NCBI GenBank assembly: GCA_904380375.1
Contig: CAJFID010000023.1
Coordinates: 1-46,935, forward strand
DNA: 46,935 nucleotides
Direction of reading: 5' to 3'
From: Avimonas intestinalis
GTDB lineage: Bacteria; Bacillota; Clostridia; Oscillospirales; Acutalibacteraceae
Positions 18,571 through 27,381 of the stretch are shown here, in pieces. Below the pieces are notes generated by a model. The model ran no database searches. It had not been told where the DNA came from and worked only from the letters and a program-made list of their open reading frames with translations. Numbering within the stretch: position 1 is the first letter of the stretch; each line of letters starts with the position of its first letter. The translations under genes were made by a program, and so were the position numbers.

Positions 18571-21500
18571 ATGGGATTCTTTGACCGCGGGCTGACAGGG
18601 ATGCCCGCATTCAGCGCGCTCTGCGCCGACATCAAGGCGGGCAAGCTGCCCGCGGCGGTAACCGGCCTGGGGCACATCCATAAGGTGCATTTTGTCTATG
18701 CGCTCTGCGCCGCTTTGGGCCGCCGGGGGGTGCTGCTGACGGCGGACGAGGGGGAGGCCAGCCGGGTTTGCGAGGACCTGACGGCCTTCGGCGCCCGCCC
18801 GCTGTTCCTCCCGGCGAGGGACCTGGCCCTGCGGCGGGTGGAATCCACCTCCCGGGAATACGAGCAGATGCGGCTGGGGACGCTGGCGCAGATGGCGGCG
18901 GGGGAATACGACATCGTGGTGGCCTGCGCGGACGCGGCGGCCCAGTTCACCCTGCCCCCCGCCGTGCTGCTGGCCCGGACGCTCCGGCTGCGGGCCGGGA
19001 TCCCCCTGCCGGTCAAGAGCCTGTCCGCCGCGCTGACCGCCGCGGGCTATGAGCGCTGCGATCAGATTGAGGGGCCCGGCCAGTTTGCGGTGCGGGGCGG
19101 CATTATTGATGTCTACCCCGCCGACTGCCCCTCCCCGCTGCGGATTGAGCTGTGGGGGGACACGGTGGACACCCTGGCCTATTTTGACCTGCTGTCCCAG
19201 CGGCGGACCGAGACGCTGGAGGAGATCGCCATCCCCCCGGCGGCCGAGATCATGTACGACGACCCGGCCGAGCTGGCGGGGAAAATCGAGGCCCTGGCCG
19301 CCGGGCTGCGGGGGAAAAACGCGGCGGCGGCCAGGGAAAACCTGCTGGCGGATGTGGACCGGCTGCGGGGGGGAGGGCATCCCGCCTCCTTTGACCGCTA
19401 TATCCCCCTCGTTTATGAAAAGCCCGCCACCCTGTTTGATTACGCAGACGGGGCGATCCTCTTCGTCTCGGAAACGGCCAAGGTCAAGGAGCGGCTGCGC
19501 ACCTCCCAATGGCAGCTCCAGGAGGATATCAAGGCCCTGCTGGCCGAAGGGCAGCTCTGCCGCGGGCTGACCGAATACGCGCTCGATGAGGCGGGCGTGC
19601 TGGCGGAGCTGGAGCGCCGGGGCGCCCTCCTGCTGGAGACCTTCGCCCGTTCCGGCAGCGATATCCGCCTACACTCTTTGTATAATGTCAACGCCAGACA
19701 ACTGCCGGTATGGTCCGGCGGGCTGGAGCTGCTGACGGAGGACCTGCGCGACCTCCTCCGCCGGGGGATGGCCTGCGTGGTGCTGGCGGGCGGGGAGGAG
19801 AAAAACGCCGAAACCCTGGCCGCCGACCTGGTCAAGCAGGGCCTGCCCGCGCTCTACGCCCCCGCCCCCGAGGCGCCGGTGAAAAACCGGGTGCTGGTAC
19901 TCCGGGGCGGGCTCTCCGCCGGGATGGAATACCCGGACGCGGGCCTGGCGGTGATTACCCACGGCCGGGCGGCGTCTGCCCGCCGGCGCCCCAAGCGCCC
20001 CAAGCGGGACAAGGCGGCGGAGATCCACTCCCTGTCCGAGCTGACGCCGGGGGATTACGTTGTCCACGCCGCCCACGGCATCGGCATCTACCAGGGCATC
20101 CACCAGCTGGAGGTCCAGGGCGTGGCCAAGGATTACATCAAGCTGCTCTACGACAAGGGGGACACCCTGTACGTCCCGGTCACCCAGCTCGACCTGGTAT
20201 CCAAATACATCGGCACCAAGGACGAGGTGCGGGTCAAGCTCCACCGCCTGGGCGGGCAGGAGTGGCAGAAGACCAAGGCCCGGGTCCGCACCGCGGTCAA
20301 GGACATCGCCCGCCAGCTCATCGCGCTGTACGCCCAGCGGATGGCCACCCCCGGCTTCGCCTTTGACCCGGACAGCGAGTGGCAGTACGATTTTGAGCGC
20401 CGGTTTGAATACGAGGAAACCGACGACCAGCTCCGCTGCGCGGAGGAGATCAAGGCGGATATGGAGCGGCCGGTCCCGATGGACCGCCTGCTCTGCGGGG
20501 ACGTGGGCTTCGGCAAGACCGAGGTGGCGCTGCGGGCGGCCTTCAAGTGCGTCAGCCAGAGCAAGCAGTGCGCGGTGCTGGTGCCCACCACCATCCTGGC
20601 CTTCCAGCATTACAACACCATCGTCAAGCGGTTTGAGGGCTTCCCGGTCAAGGTCGACATGCTCTCCCGCTTCCGCACCGCCAAGCAGCAGGAGGAAACC
20701 ATCCGCCGGCTGCGCCGGGGGGAGGTGGATATCCTGGTCGGCACCCACCGGATGCTGTCCAAGGACGTGCAGTTCAAGGACCTCGGCCTGATGATCGTCG
20801 ACGAGGAGCAGCGCTTCGGGGTGGTCCAGAAGGAGCGGCTTAAGGAGCTCAGCCCGCACGTGGATGTACTCACCCTGTCCGCCACCCCCATCCCCCGCAC
20901 CCTGAACATGGCCATGAGCGGGATCCGCGACATGTCGGTGATTGAGGAGGCGCCCCAGGACCGCCGCCCGGTGCAGACCTATGTGCTCGAGCACGACAAC
21001 GGCATCCTGGCTGACGCCATCCGACGGGAGCTGCGGCGGGGTGGGCAGGTGTATTATCTGCACAACCGGGTGGAGACAATCGAGCGGTGCGCCGCCGGCA
21101 TCCAGATGCGCGTCCCGGAGGCGCGGGTCGGCTTCGCCCACGGCAAGATGAGCGAGGAGCAGCTTTCCGACATCTGGCGCCAGCTCCTTGAGCACGAGAT
21201 CGACGTGCTGGTCTGCACCACCATCATTGAGACGGGGGTGGACGTCCCCAACGCCAATACCCTGATTATTGAAAACGCCGACCATTTCGGCCTGTCCCAG
21301 CTCCACCAGCTGCGGGGGCGGGTGGGGCGCTCGGCCCGCCGGGCCTTCGCCTACCTCACCTTCGTGCGGGGCAAGGTGCTCACCGACGTGGCTTCGAAGC
21401 GGCTCGAGGCGATCCGCGAGTTCACCGAGTTCGGCGCGGGCTTCAAGATCGCGATGCGGGATATGGAGATCCGCGGCGCCGGCAACCTCTTAGGCGCGCA

Positions 21501-22053
21501 GCAGCATGGGCATATGGAGGCGGTGGGGTACGAGATGTACCTCCGCCTGCTGGGCGAGGCGGTCAACGAGGAAAAGGGCCTGCCTGCCGCGAACCGGGAG
21601 GCGGAGTGCCTGATCGACCTGCAGGTTTCCGCCCACATCCCCGAAAGCTATATTTCCTCCAACGCCCAGCGGCTGGAGGTCTACCGCCGGATTGCGGACA
21701 TCCGCACCCACGAGGATTCGCTGGATGTATACGACGAGCTGATCGACCGCTTTGGCGAGCCGCCCGCGGCCGTCCAGGGGCTGATCGACGTGGCCCTGCT
21801 GCGCAATATGGCGGCGGACGCCGGCATCTACGAGGTCAAGCAGCAGCAGGACAGCCTGCTGCTCTACCAGCGCAAGCTGAATATGGAGACCGGCGCGCGC
21901 CTGTCCTCCGCCCTCAAGGGCCGGGTGATGATCAGCGCCGGGGCCAAGCCGTACTTTGCGGTCAAGCTCAAGCCGGGACTCACCCCGCTGGATACCCTGC
22001 GGGAGGCGCTTGAAGCAGTGCGCCCGCAAGAGAAAGAGGATTCCAAAGCCTAG
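18571..22053 (+). CDS. mfd: Transcription-repair coupling factor
   Basis: A 1160-residue Mfd, a DNA translocase that displaces stalled RNA polymerase and recruits UvrA. The UvrB-like N-terminal module is followed by the RNA polymerase-interacting domain near 490-560 (PGDYVVHAAHGIGIYQGI), and then the SF2 helicase core: Walker A GDVGFGKTEV near 643, DEEQRFGV near 743, SATPIPRTLNMA, and the QLRGRVGRS motif VI. The C-terminal TRCF domain closes the protein. Length and order are standard. AGGAGG with good spacing supports the ATG. It ends the prs-pth-mfd block. Confidence 0.97.
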   Translation: MGFFDRGLTGMPAFSALCADIKAGKLPAAVTGLGHIHKVHFVYALCAALGRRGVLLTADEGEASRVCEDLTAFGARPLFLPARDLALRRVESTSREYEQMRLGTLAQMAAGEYDIVVACADAAAQFTLPPAVLLARTLRLRAGIPLPVKSLSAALTAAGYERCDQIEGPGQFAVRGGIIDVYPADCPSPLRIELWGDTVDTLAYFDLLSQRRTETLEEIAIPPAAEIMYDDPAELAGKIEALAAGLRGKNAAAARENLLADVDRLRGGGHPASFDRYIPLVYEKPATLFDYADGAILFVSETAKVKERLRTSQWQLQEDIKALLAEGQLCRGLTEYALDEAGVLAELERRGALLLETFARSGSDIRLHSLYNVNARQLPVWSGGLELLTEDLRDLLRRGMACVVLAGGEEKNAETLAADLVKQGLPALYAPAPEAPVKNRVLVLRGGLSAGMEYPDAGLAVITHGRAASARRRPKRPKRDKAAEIHSLSELTPGDYVVHAAHGIGIYQGIHQLEVQGVAKDYIKLLYDKGDTLYVPVTQLDLVSKYIGTKDEVRVKLHRLGGQEWQKTKARVRTAVKDIARQLIALYAQRMATPGFAFDPDSEWQYDFERRFEYEETDDQLRCAEEIKADMERPVPMDRLLCGDVGFGKTEVALRAAFKCVSQSKQCAVLVPTTILAFQHYNTIVKRFEGFPVKVDMLSRFRTAKQQEETIRRLRRGEVDILVGTHRMLSKDVQFKDLGLMIVDEEQRFGVVQKERLKELSPHVDVLTLSATPIPRTLNMAMSGIRDMSVIEEAPQDRRPVQTYVLEHDNGILADAIRRELRRGGQVYYLHNRVETIERCAAGIQMRVPEARVGFAHGKMSEEQLSDIWRQLLEHEIDVLVCTTIIETGVDVPNANTLIIENADHFGLSQLHQLRGRVGRSARRAFAYLTFVRGKVLTDVASKRLEAIREFTEFGAGFKIAMRDMEIRGAGNLLGAQQHGHMEAVGYEMYLRLLGEAVNEEKGLPAANREAECLIDLQVSAHIPESYISSNAQRLEVYRRIADIRTHEDSLDVYDELIDRFGEPPAAVQGLIDVALLRNMAADAGIYEVKQQQDSLLLYQRKLNMETGARLSSALKGRVMISAGAKPYFAVKLKPGLTPLDTLREALEAVRPQEKEDSKA

Positions 22054-22560
22054 GCTGCCCTGTGCTTTCGCTCCCCCTTCCCGCGCCGCTCCGCTGGACG
22101 GGGCAAGAAACGGCTGCCGGAGGGCAGATGCCCGGAGCGGGTCCGGACAGCCGGGTTCCCTGCGGAAGCGGAAAGGGCGTACGGTTATCCTCTTTGCATC
22201 ATGGTAGGGAGCGCGCCAGAGCGGCCGGCTGAACGGCTGCTTGCTGGGAAGGAAACCGCCGCTGCCCTTTGACTGTTCGCCAAAAATCAACAAGCAGTAT
22301 AAAATGCGCAGAAAAATCCAGCATTTAAGGCGGCGCACGCCTTAAATGCTGGATTTTTCCTATGCTTTTTTGCCCTTTCGCGCGCCACTTGTGGTACAGA
22401 TTCCATGGGGGGTTCCGGACACGGCGCCGCGTCCGGGCCCGACGGGAGGCAGTGCGGAGAATCCTCTGGCCAGGATTTGATCCGAGCAGGGCAAACGGCA
22501 CCCTGCGGCCCAGGCCTTGCCGCCCGGGGGACTTAGCGGGATGCCGCCGGCGGTGCCGCG
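22054..22560. other. Intergenic region after mfd
   Basis: No supported gene. It holds the long terminator hairpin at 22312-22358. Flanking sequence is GC-rich and featureless to my reading. Confidence 0.5.
22312..22358. terminator. 21-bp perfect hairpin terminator after mfd
   Basis: Arms 22312-22332 and 22338-22358 are exact reverse complements (arm begins AAAAATCCAGCATTTAAGG), with a five-base loop. Both strands end in TTTTT, so it can stop mfd transcripts and those of the convergent flavin reductase gene. Confidence 0.85.
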
Positions 22561-23067
22561 CTACTCAGCCTGCAGGACCTTCACAATTTCGCCCACATAC
22601 ATCCGGTGGTAATCCCCGTCCTTGTAGCTGCTCAGGATGGTGGGGTCAAGAAAATGGGCCGGCTCCAGGTCCTGGTAATACATTTTCCGACAGATCAGCG
22701 TGAGCCGCGACTGCTCAAAATACGGGGCGGGCGCGTCGAAAACGGGGGTCAGCCCCGTCTGCGCCGGCTTGTCGGTGTCCCGGCCGGAATGCGCGCCGCA
22801 GAATTGCAGGGCGCGGCGGTTTCCATCCTCAAAAAAGGAGAGGGAGTAGTAGTTTTCCCTTTCCAAAAATTCGTAGGTGTACCGGGACGGACGGACGAAG
22901 ATAAAGCTGACGTTCGCGTTCCACAGCACGCCGAGGCCGCCCCAGCTCGCCGTCATGGTGTTGAACCCGTTCGGCTTTCCGGCGGTAATCAGCATCCAAT
23001 CCCGGCCTATTTGGCGGAATACGTTGCCGTTCAGCTCTCGCGGGTCTATTTCGAAAAATTTGCGCAT
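22561..23067 (-). CDS. Flavin reductase family protein
   Basis: A 168-residue flavin reductase-like FMN-binding split-barrel protein. The family start RDWMLITAGKPNGFNTMTASWGGLGVLW places FMN, and VSFIFVRPSRYTYEFLER continues the barrel. It likely reduces flavin or acts as a flavin-dependent reductase with NAD(P)H. A weak GAAAGGGG lies before the ATG. It is a single gene convergent with mfd. The substrate and electron partner are unknown. Confidence 0.88.
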   Translation of the reverse strand: MRKFFEIDPRELNGNVFRQIGRDWMLITAGKPNGFNTMTASWGGLGVLWNANVSFIFVRPSRYTYEFLERENYYSLSFFEDGNRRALQFCGAHSGRDTDKPAQTGLTPVFDAPAPYFEQSRLTLICRKMYYQDLEPAHFLDPTILSSYKDGDYHRMYVGEIVKVLQAE

Positions 23068-23365
23068 CGGAAAAACCCCTTTCAGCCAGGCGGGCCGGCG
23101 GCACGCCTTCTCTTAATTATGACAAGATCCAGTATATCATAAATAGGGGAAAACCGAAACAGGAAAACGCCCGACCGGAAAAATCGTGCGGGGACGGGCC
23201 TCCGCCCGCAAGGCACTCCGTGCGAAACCGGTAGGGCCTGCCGGGACCGGGCGGTTTCTTCCGCCTTTTCCCGCTTTTTCTCTTCCCTTCTGTCTGATTC
23301 TGCGGTACAATAAAATACACCATAATCTAAACGGCGAAAACGGGATTTTGCAGGGGGCCGTCGCT

Positions 23366-23720
23366 ATGATTTTGCACCGTATGAAAAGGGCAGACTGGGA
23401 GGAAAGAAAACACAAAACGGTTTGGGGGGAATCGAAACATTCGGGCTGACGGATTTATCCATTGTTCAACGCCCGAATATTTTTGGCGCGTCGCTCCCAA
23501 CTTCAAAGACATGGATGAAGAGCTGGTAATCCTTTGCATAGATGAAAACAAGCTGGATGCCGAGGTTCGTTATGAAGATGGGGATAACTACGGCAGGTTT
23601 TACCCTCATGTATACGGGCTGATTAACAATGCTGCGGTGACCGCTGTGCTTCCTTTCATAAAAGACGAAGAGGGAAAGTATATAAAGAATCGGGAACTGG
23701 CCTATATAGAGGATAAATAA
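23366..23720 (+). pseudogene. DUF952 family gene with a one-base frameshift
   Basis: Two frames together make one DUF952 protein of about 117 residues. The first (from ATG 23366) reads MILHRMKRADWEERKHK then VWG, and the second continues NRNIRADGFIHCSTPEYFW and runs to the stop at 23720, including VAPNF, EELVILCID and PHVYG. The break falls in a run of six G residues (23424-23429); removing one G joins the frames perfectly. An internal ATG at 23511 would give only the last 69 residues. It is either a genuine inactivated gene, a slipped-strand (phase-variable) site, or a sequencing error. DUF952 function is not established. The gene is more AT-rich than its neighbours. Confidence 0.8.
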
Positions 23721-23742
23721 AATTTCAAGGGTCTCTGCACAT

Positions 23743-23775
23743 GCCTGTTTTTACGGGGCCTTATAAAAAACAGGC
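23743..23775. other. Inverted repeat between DUF952 and the TIM-barrel gene
   Basis: GCCTGTTTTT (23743-23752) is exactly complementary to AAAAACAGGC (23766-23775) around a 13-base loop. It lies directly before the AAGGAGG of the next gene, so it may be a terminator for the DUF952 transcript or a leader structure. Confidence 0.45.
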
Positions 23776-23811
23776 GTGTACAAGCACGCCGTTGGCAAGG
23801 AGGTAAGCCGT

Positions 23812-24489
23812 ATGCAAGGACAGTATATCCCCGAATTTCAGGGGAACCTGCGCAGCTTTATGCTCCGTCTGCCGGAGGTGATCCGGGAATGCTCGGGGAT
23901 CCGGGTTTTCGGCAAGCGGATAAAATCGCTGGTTTTCACCACCGACGCGGCGATCATCCGCAACTGCAATGCGGATGCGGTGATCGCGGTGTATCCTTTT
24001 ACGCCCCAGCCGCTGATTACCCAGGCGGTCATGACCGCGGCCGATATGCCGGTGTTCGCCGGCGTGGGCGGCGGGCTGACGCAGGGGATGCGGGTGGTGG
24101 ATCTGGCGCTGCACGCCGAGTTCCAGGGGGCGATCGGCGTGGTCGTCAACGCCCCGACCAAGGACGAGACGGTGCGTGAACTGATCCGCCGGATTGACAT
24201 CCCCGTGGTGGTGACGGTGGTTTCCGACCGGGACGACGTGGCCGCCCGGGTGCAGGCCGGCGTCCGCATTGTCAATGTGTCGGCCGCCGCACAGACGGCG
24301 GCACTGGTGCGCTCCATCCGGGAGAGGTTCCCGGAGCTGGCGATCATAGCCACCGGCGGGCCGACGGAGGAGAGCATCCGGGAGACGATCCGGGCCGGGG
24401 CGAACGCGATCACTTGGACGCCTCCGAGCAACGGGCAGGTGTTCCGGGAAATCATGCAGGCCTACCGGGAGGGCAAGCCCCACCCGTGA
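23812..24489 (+). CDS. Conserved clostridial TIM-barrel protein (often annotated as hydrolase)
   Basis: A 225-residue protein resembling a family found in clostridia with the same opening (QGNLRSFMLRLPEVIRECSG) and the motifs TTDAAIIRNCNADAVIAVYPF, VFAGVGGGLTQG, VVNAPTKDE, VNVSAAAQTA and IIATGGPTEESI. The pattern of strands ending in glycine-rich loops, and the terminal phosphate-binding-like ATGGPTEESI, suggest an alpha/beta barrel of the indole-glycerol-phosphate or geranylgeranylglyceryl-phosphate synthase type. The actual reaction is unknown. AAGGAGG at good distance supports ATG 23812 over 23776. Confidence 0.75.
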   Translation: MQGQYIPEFQGNLRSFMLRLPEVIRECSGIRVFGKRIKSLVFTTDAAIIRNCNADAVIAVYPFTPQPLITQAVMTAADMPVFAGVGGGLTQGMRVVDLALHAEFQGAIGVVVNAPTKDETVRELIRRIDIPVVVTVVSDRDDVAARVQAGVRIVNVSAAAQTAALVRSIRERFPELAIIATGGPTEESIRETIRAGANAITWTPPSNGQVFREIMQAYREGKPHP

Positions 24490-24558
24490 CCTTCCATCCG
24501 AGGGGGCTTCCGGGCCGGCGGACGCACCGGGTAGGGCAGCTTTTCCCTCAGGCGCCCC

Positions 24559-25470
24559 TCACATCAAGGCTGCCAGCAGGAGCATCTCCTGCGCCTTTTC
24601 ATAGACGGGCTCAAGGTCGGAGGCCGGCAGGGGGTTGGCCCCCCGCCCCAGTTCAATGGTAAAGCCGGGGCGCCCGGTCTCTTGAATAAACCAATCCTTG
24701 AAGCCGCCGTGGGAGGCCAGGCCCTCCGGGTCGGCGGCGGTGTAGCCGGACGAAGCGGCCATTACCTCCGCCATCCTCTGCGCGCGGGGAGGCGTGCCCT
24801 CCCCATACCGCCAGTAGATCTCCTCCCCCTGGGAATGGAGCGCCAGGACGTGCCGGAAGGCGACCCGGCGGCAGAGGCCGGCCATCGCGCGGGTTTCCGG
24901 CTCGCTTTCCGGCTCCGGGCCGCCGTATTGGCGGGGGCTGGGGCCGGTGATGCCGGCGGCCTCCTCGCTTTGGCGGAGCTGCCGCCAGCCGGCGTCAAAA
25001 TTGTGGTTGATATCCACGCCGCGGGCATTGGCCTGCCAGCGGCCCGGCTCGTTACCCCCCAGCTCCCGCACCAGGCGGGCGCGTGGTCCCGCCGACCCGG
25101 AGCCGTGCAGGGCGATGTCCACCCCGTCGGGGTTGACCTGGGGGACGAACAGCAGGCTCCGCCCGGCCAGGGCTTCATGAAAATCGATATCCGCGATCCA
25201 GCCGTCGCCCTGGAGCGCGGCGCAGAGGTCTTCAACCAAGCGCAGCAGCACCAGCGAGGTTAGCCATTCCTGCCCGTGGAAGGCGGCGGCGTACAGGATC
25301 TTTTCCCGGCCGCTGCCCAGCACCAGCCCCATAATTTCCCGGCCGAGCACGCTTTGTCCCACAGGGGCCGCCTGAAGAAAGGGGTACCGTCCCCGTAGGG
25401 CGAAGATCAGGCATCGCACCGCGCCGCTGTCCGCGGGCTGGGGGGTTACCAATCGCTGCTGCATCACCAT
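24559..25470 (-). CDS. M14-family zinc peptidase, gamma-D-glutamyl-diamino acid endopeptidase I-like
   Basis: A 303-residue zinc carboxypeptidase-fold enzyme. Zinc ligands are His65 and Glu68 (AFHGQEW) and His212 (LALHSQG), and the catalytic Glu is Glu273 (FTIELG). The substrate-binding stretch GVDINHNFDAGW (151-162) has His where most M14 members have Arg, as in the endopeptidase I/YqgT group, which cuts gamma-D-Glu-meso-diaminopimelate bonds in cell-wall or spore peptides. GPSPRQYGGPEPESEPET matches that group too. No signal peptide is visible. AGGAAGGA before ATG 25470 decides the start; the long upstream frame is an overlap artefact. Divergent from the NUDIX gene. Confidence 0.85.
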   Translation of the reverse strand: MVMQQRLVTPQPADSGAVRCLIFALRGRYPFLQAAPVGQSVLGREIMGLVLGSGREKILYAAAFHGQEWLTSLVLLRLVEDLCAALQGDGWIADIDFHEALAGRSLLFVPQVNPDGVDIALHGSGSAGPRARLVRELGGNEPGRWQANARGVDINHNFDAGWRQLRQSEEAAGITGPSPRQYGGPEPESEPETRAMAGLCRRVAFRHVLALHSQGEEIYWRYGEGTPPRAQRMAEVMAASSGYTAADPEGLASHGGFKDWFIQETGRPGFTIELGRGANPLPASDLEPVYEKAQEMLLLAALM

Positions 25471-25584
25471 TTTCCATTCCTTCCTCATCTCTATTTTTCC
25501 CGGTTGGGGAGGATGCCGTGCCCCGGCGGCTTTTTGCCCGGGCACAAGCCTTACTGCCATTTCTATGAAGGAGACGATGAAAAT

Positions 25585-26133
25585 ATGAGCGAGCTTATTG
25601 AAAAAACCGTATCCCAGGATTACCGATTCCAGGGGAAGATCATCAGCCTGCGGGTTGATAAGGCGGAGCTGCCCAATGGGCGCCTTGCAACCCGGGAGGT
25701 GGTCGAGCATCCCGGCGGGGTGTGCATCGCGGCCCTGACCGAAAAAGATGAGCTGCTGTTTGTCCGCCAATTCCGGTATCCCTACGGCGAGGTGCTGCTT
25801 GAGCTGCCCGCCGGCAAGCTGGAGCGGGGGGAGGATCCGCTTGAGGCCGGCAAACGGGAGCTCAGGGAGGAGACCGGCGCCTCCGCCGAGCAGTATGTTT
25901 CCTTGGGCAAGCTTTACCCCTCGCCCGGTTACTGCGGGGAAATCATCCACCTGTATCTGGCGGCCGGCCTGCAATTCGGCGAGATGCATCCGGACGAGGA
26001 CGAGTTCCTTGAAGCGGAGCGGATCCCGCTGGATGAGGCGGTGCGGCGGGTCCTGGCTAACGAGATCCCCGACGCCAAGACCCAAACCGCCGTTCTCAAG
26101 GTGGCGGCGCTGAAGCAGCAGGGCCGGATTTGA
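25585..26133 (+). CDS. nudF: NUDIX hydrolase, ADP-ribose pyrophosphatase type
   Basis: A 182-residue NUDIX enzyme that splits ADP-ribose to AMP and ribose 5-phosphate. The Nudix box fits GX5EX7REUXEEXGU exactly at 77-99 (Gly77, Glu83, Arg91-Glu92, Glu95-Glu96, Gly98). The upstream strand pattern VEHPGGVCIAAL and FVRQFRYPYGEVLLELPAG is typical of ADP-ribose pyrophosphatases. GAAGGAGA and spacing favour ATG 25585 over the longer frame from 25504. It is followed by a shared terminator. Confidence 0.92.
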   Translation: MSELIEKTVSQDYRFQGKIISLRVDKAELPNGRLATREVVEHPGGVCIAALTEKDELLFVRQFRYPYGEVLLELPAGKLERGEDPLEAGKRELREETGASAEQYVSLGKLYPSPGYCGEIIHLYLAAGLQFGEMHPDEDEFLEAERIPLDEAVRRVLANEIPDAKTQTAVLKVAALKQQGRI

Positions 26134-26192
26134 GCGGCGGGCCGTCTCCCGCGGCGGCTCTGGCCGGGCTGCGCGGGTGCGCAGTGGTTCAA

Positions 26193-26233
26193 AAAAGCGA
26201 AGGGCCACGGCAACGCCGTGGCCCTTCGCTTTT
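26193..26233. terminator. Bidirectional terminator between nudF and the XRE gene
   Basis: A perfect 19-bp stem (26193-26211 with 26215-26233, arm begins AAAAGCGAAGGGCC) with a 3-base AAC loop. T-runs follow on both strands, so it can close the nudF and XRE transcripts. Confidence 0.85.
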
Positions 26234-26254
26234 AGCTTGGCATACGCCGCGCAC

Positions 26255-27040
26255 CTAGCGGACGGCCAGCAGGCGCAGCAGCGGGGGCAGCACCTCATAC
26301 GGGCCGTCCAAGCGGTACCGCGCAGGCCCCTCCCCGCCGGCGAGCCGGACGGGCAGCTGCCGCAGGGCGCGCTCCGCTTCCGGGAGGGGGAGGCCGCACC
26401 GCCCGGCGACCGCCTGCGCCGGGACAAACAGGGATGGGTCCGCGGCGGTCAGCTCGTACAGCCCGAACAGGGCCGCGAGCACGGATGGGTCGGCCAGCGG
26501 GGCGAGCAGGGCGTGGATTTCCCGCTGCTCGGCCGGAAGCAGGGGCTTTTCGTCCCGGCGGCAGGAAAAGAACGCGGCCTCCCCCTTTAGGATGGCGGCC
26601 CCCTCGGGCTCCGCGCAGGCGGAATAGCCCCACGGGGGGAGCCCCTCGGGGATGTCGGCGTCCGCCGGTTCCCAGCGGCGCAGGCCGGCGCAGGCCAGCA
26701 CCTCCTCGTGCAGGATGCGGGAGAGCCGCACCGCCAGGAAGAAGGCACCCTCCCGCCCTCGCCCCTTAAAGAGCCGGCGCAGGCGGGCGGCAGCCTCCCG
26801 GAAAGAGTCCCCCGGCGCGTCCTCCTCCCGGCCGAAGAGCCGGTCCAGGGAAACGCCGAAGTAATCGGCGATGCGGGGCAGGAGCGCGGTATCGGGGAAG
26901 CAGGCGCCGGCCTCCCACTTGGAGACGGCCTGGTTGGTCACGCCGAGGGCACGGGCCATCTCTTCCTGGGTGGCGCCCCGGCTTCTGCGCAGGGCGGCGA
27001 GCGTCCCGGCCAGTTCGGCGGTCTGGAACGGTTTGTCCAT
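26255..27040 (-). CDS. XRE-family regulator containing an in-frame 69-base repeat
   Basis: A 261-residue regulator with an XRE helix-turn-helix at about 10-65 (TNQAVSKWEAG in the recognition helix). The rest is helical, without a recognised domain. Residues 144-166 (EPEGAAILKGEAAFFSCRRD and EKP) are encoded by a 69-base segment, exactly 23 codons, whose 94% identical copy lies outside the gene at 27181-27249. This looks like an insertion or duplicated piece that keeps the frame. AAAGGAGG before ATG 27040 decides the start; the extension to 27415 reads through the repeat region. The gene carries a promoter within a second repeated module just upstream. Confidence 0.85.
   Translation of the reverse strand: MDKPFQTAELAGTLAALRRSRGATQEEMARALGVTNQAVSKWEAGACFPDTALLPRIADYFGVSLDRLFGREEDAPGDSFREAAARLRRLFKGRGREGAFFLAVRLSRILHEEVLACAGLRRWEPADADIPEGLPPWGYSACAEPEGAAILKGEAAFFSCRRDEKPLLPAEQREIHALLAPLADPSVLAALFGLYELTAADPSLFVPAQAVAGRCGLPLPEAERALRQLPVRLAGGEGPARYRLDGPYEVLPPLLRLLAVR
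26542..26610 (-). repeat. 69-base repeat, copy A (inside the XRE gene)
   Basis: Differs from copy B at 4 of 69 positions by eye. It encodes residues 144-166 of the XRE protein without disturbing the frame. Its boundary sequence GGGGCTTTTC is also the arm end of the terminator-promoter module. Confidence 0.85.
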
Positions 27041-27097
27041 CGGAAGACCTCCTTTGATTTTGCGTGGTTTACGGCGCGGTTCTGCGGCCGCAGGAAA

Positions 27098-27127
27098 AGG
27101 ATAGCACGGTATGCGGTAGGGAGGCAA
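27098..27127 (-). promoter_or_regulatory. Promoter of the XRE gene, inside repeat copy 1
   Basis: On the minus strand TTGCCT (27122-27127) and TATCCT (27098-27103) are 18 bases apart, with an extended TG before the -10 box. The same boxes are intact in copy 2. Confidence 0.65.
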
Positions 27128-27143
27128 TGGCGGGATGGTTTGA

Positions 27144-27189
27144 AAAAGCCCCGGGGAGGCCAACACATGGTTGGATCCCCGGGGCTTTT
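27144..27189 (-). terminator. Hairpin terminator in repeat copy 1
   Basis: Arms 27144-27157 and 27176-27189 are exact complements (AAAAGCCCCGGGGA), with an inner CCAAC/GTTGG stem. On the minus strand it continues into TTTTT. It can end the VOC gene transcript arriving from 27382. Confidence 0.7.
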
Positions 27190-27249
27190 CGTCCCGGCGG
27201 CTGAGAAAGAACGCGGCCTCCCTCTTTAGGATGGCGGCCCCCTCGGGCT
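27181..27249 (-). repeat. 69-base repeat, copy B (intergenic)
   Basis: Near-identical to copy A inside the XRE gene and in the same orientation. It lies between the VOC gene stop and the terminator of module copy 1, sharing its first ten bases with the hairpin arm. Confidence 0.85.
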
Positions 27250-27381
27250 GTAACGGTGATGATCGCCGGACAGATCGGACATCTTGCGTCGATAAGCAAA
27301 GAGACTGCCGGCCTGTTCCAGCAGTCAGCGAAGAAGATGATTGGTAAAATTCTCTGTGTGGCATAAAGAAAATAACAAAAT

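Larger units (their letters stand above)
27071..27190 (-). repeat. Terminator-promoter module, copy 1
   Basis: About 120 bases that recur at 27990-28106 in the same orientation. From 27097 to the end, the copies differ by about four substitutions and one indel. In the minus-strand direction the module consists of a hairpin ending in a T-run, then a promoter, leading into the XRE gene. Confidence 0.85.

Noticed and set aside
25471..26427. Upstream extension of the M14 peptidase frame
   Set aside because: It runs antisense through nudF and has no start signal; AGGAAGGA at 25470 sets the true start.
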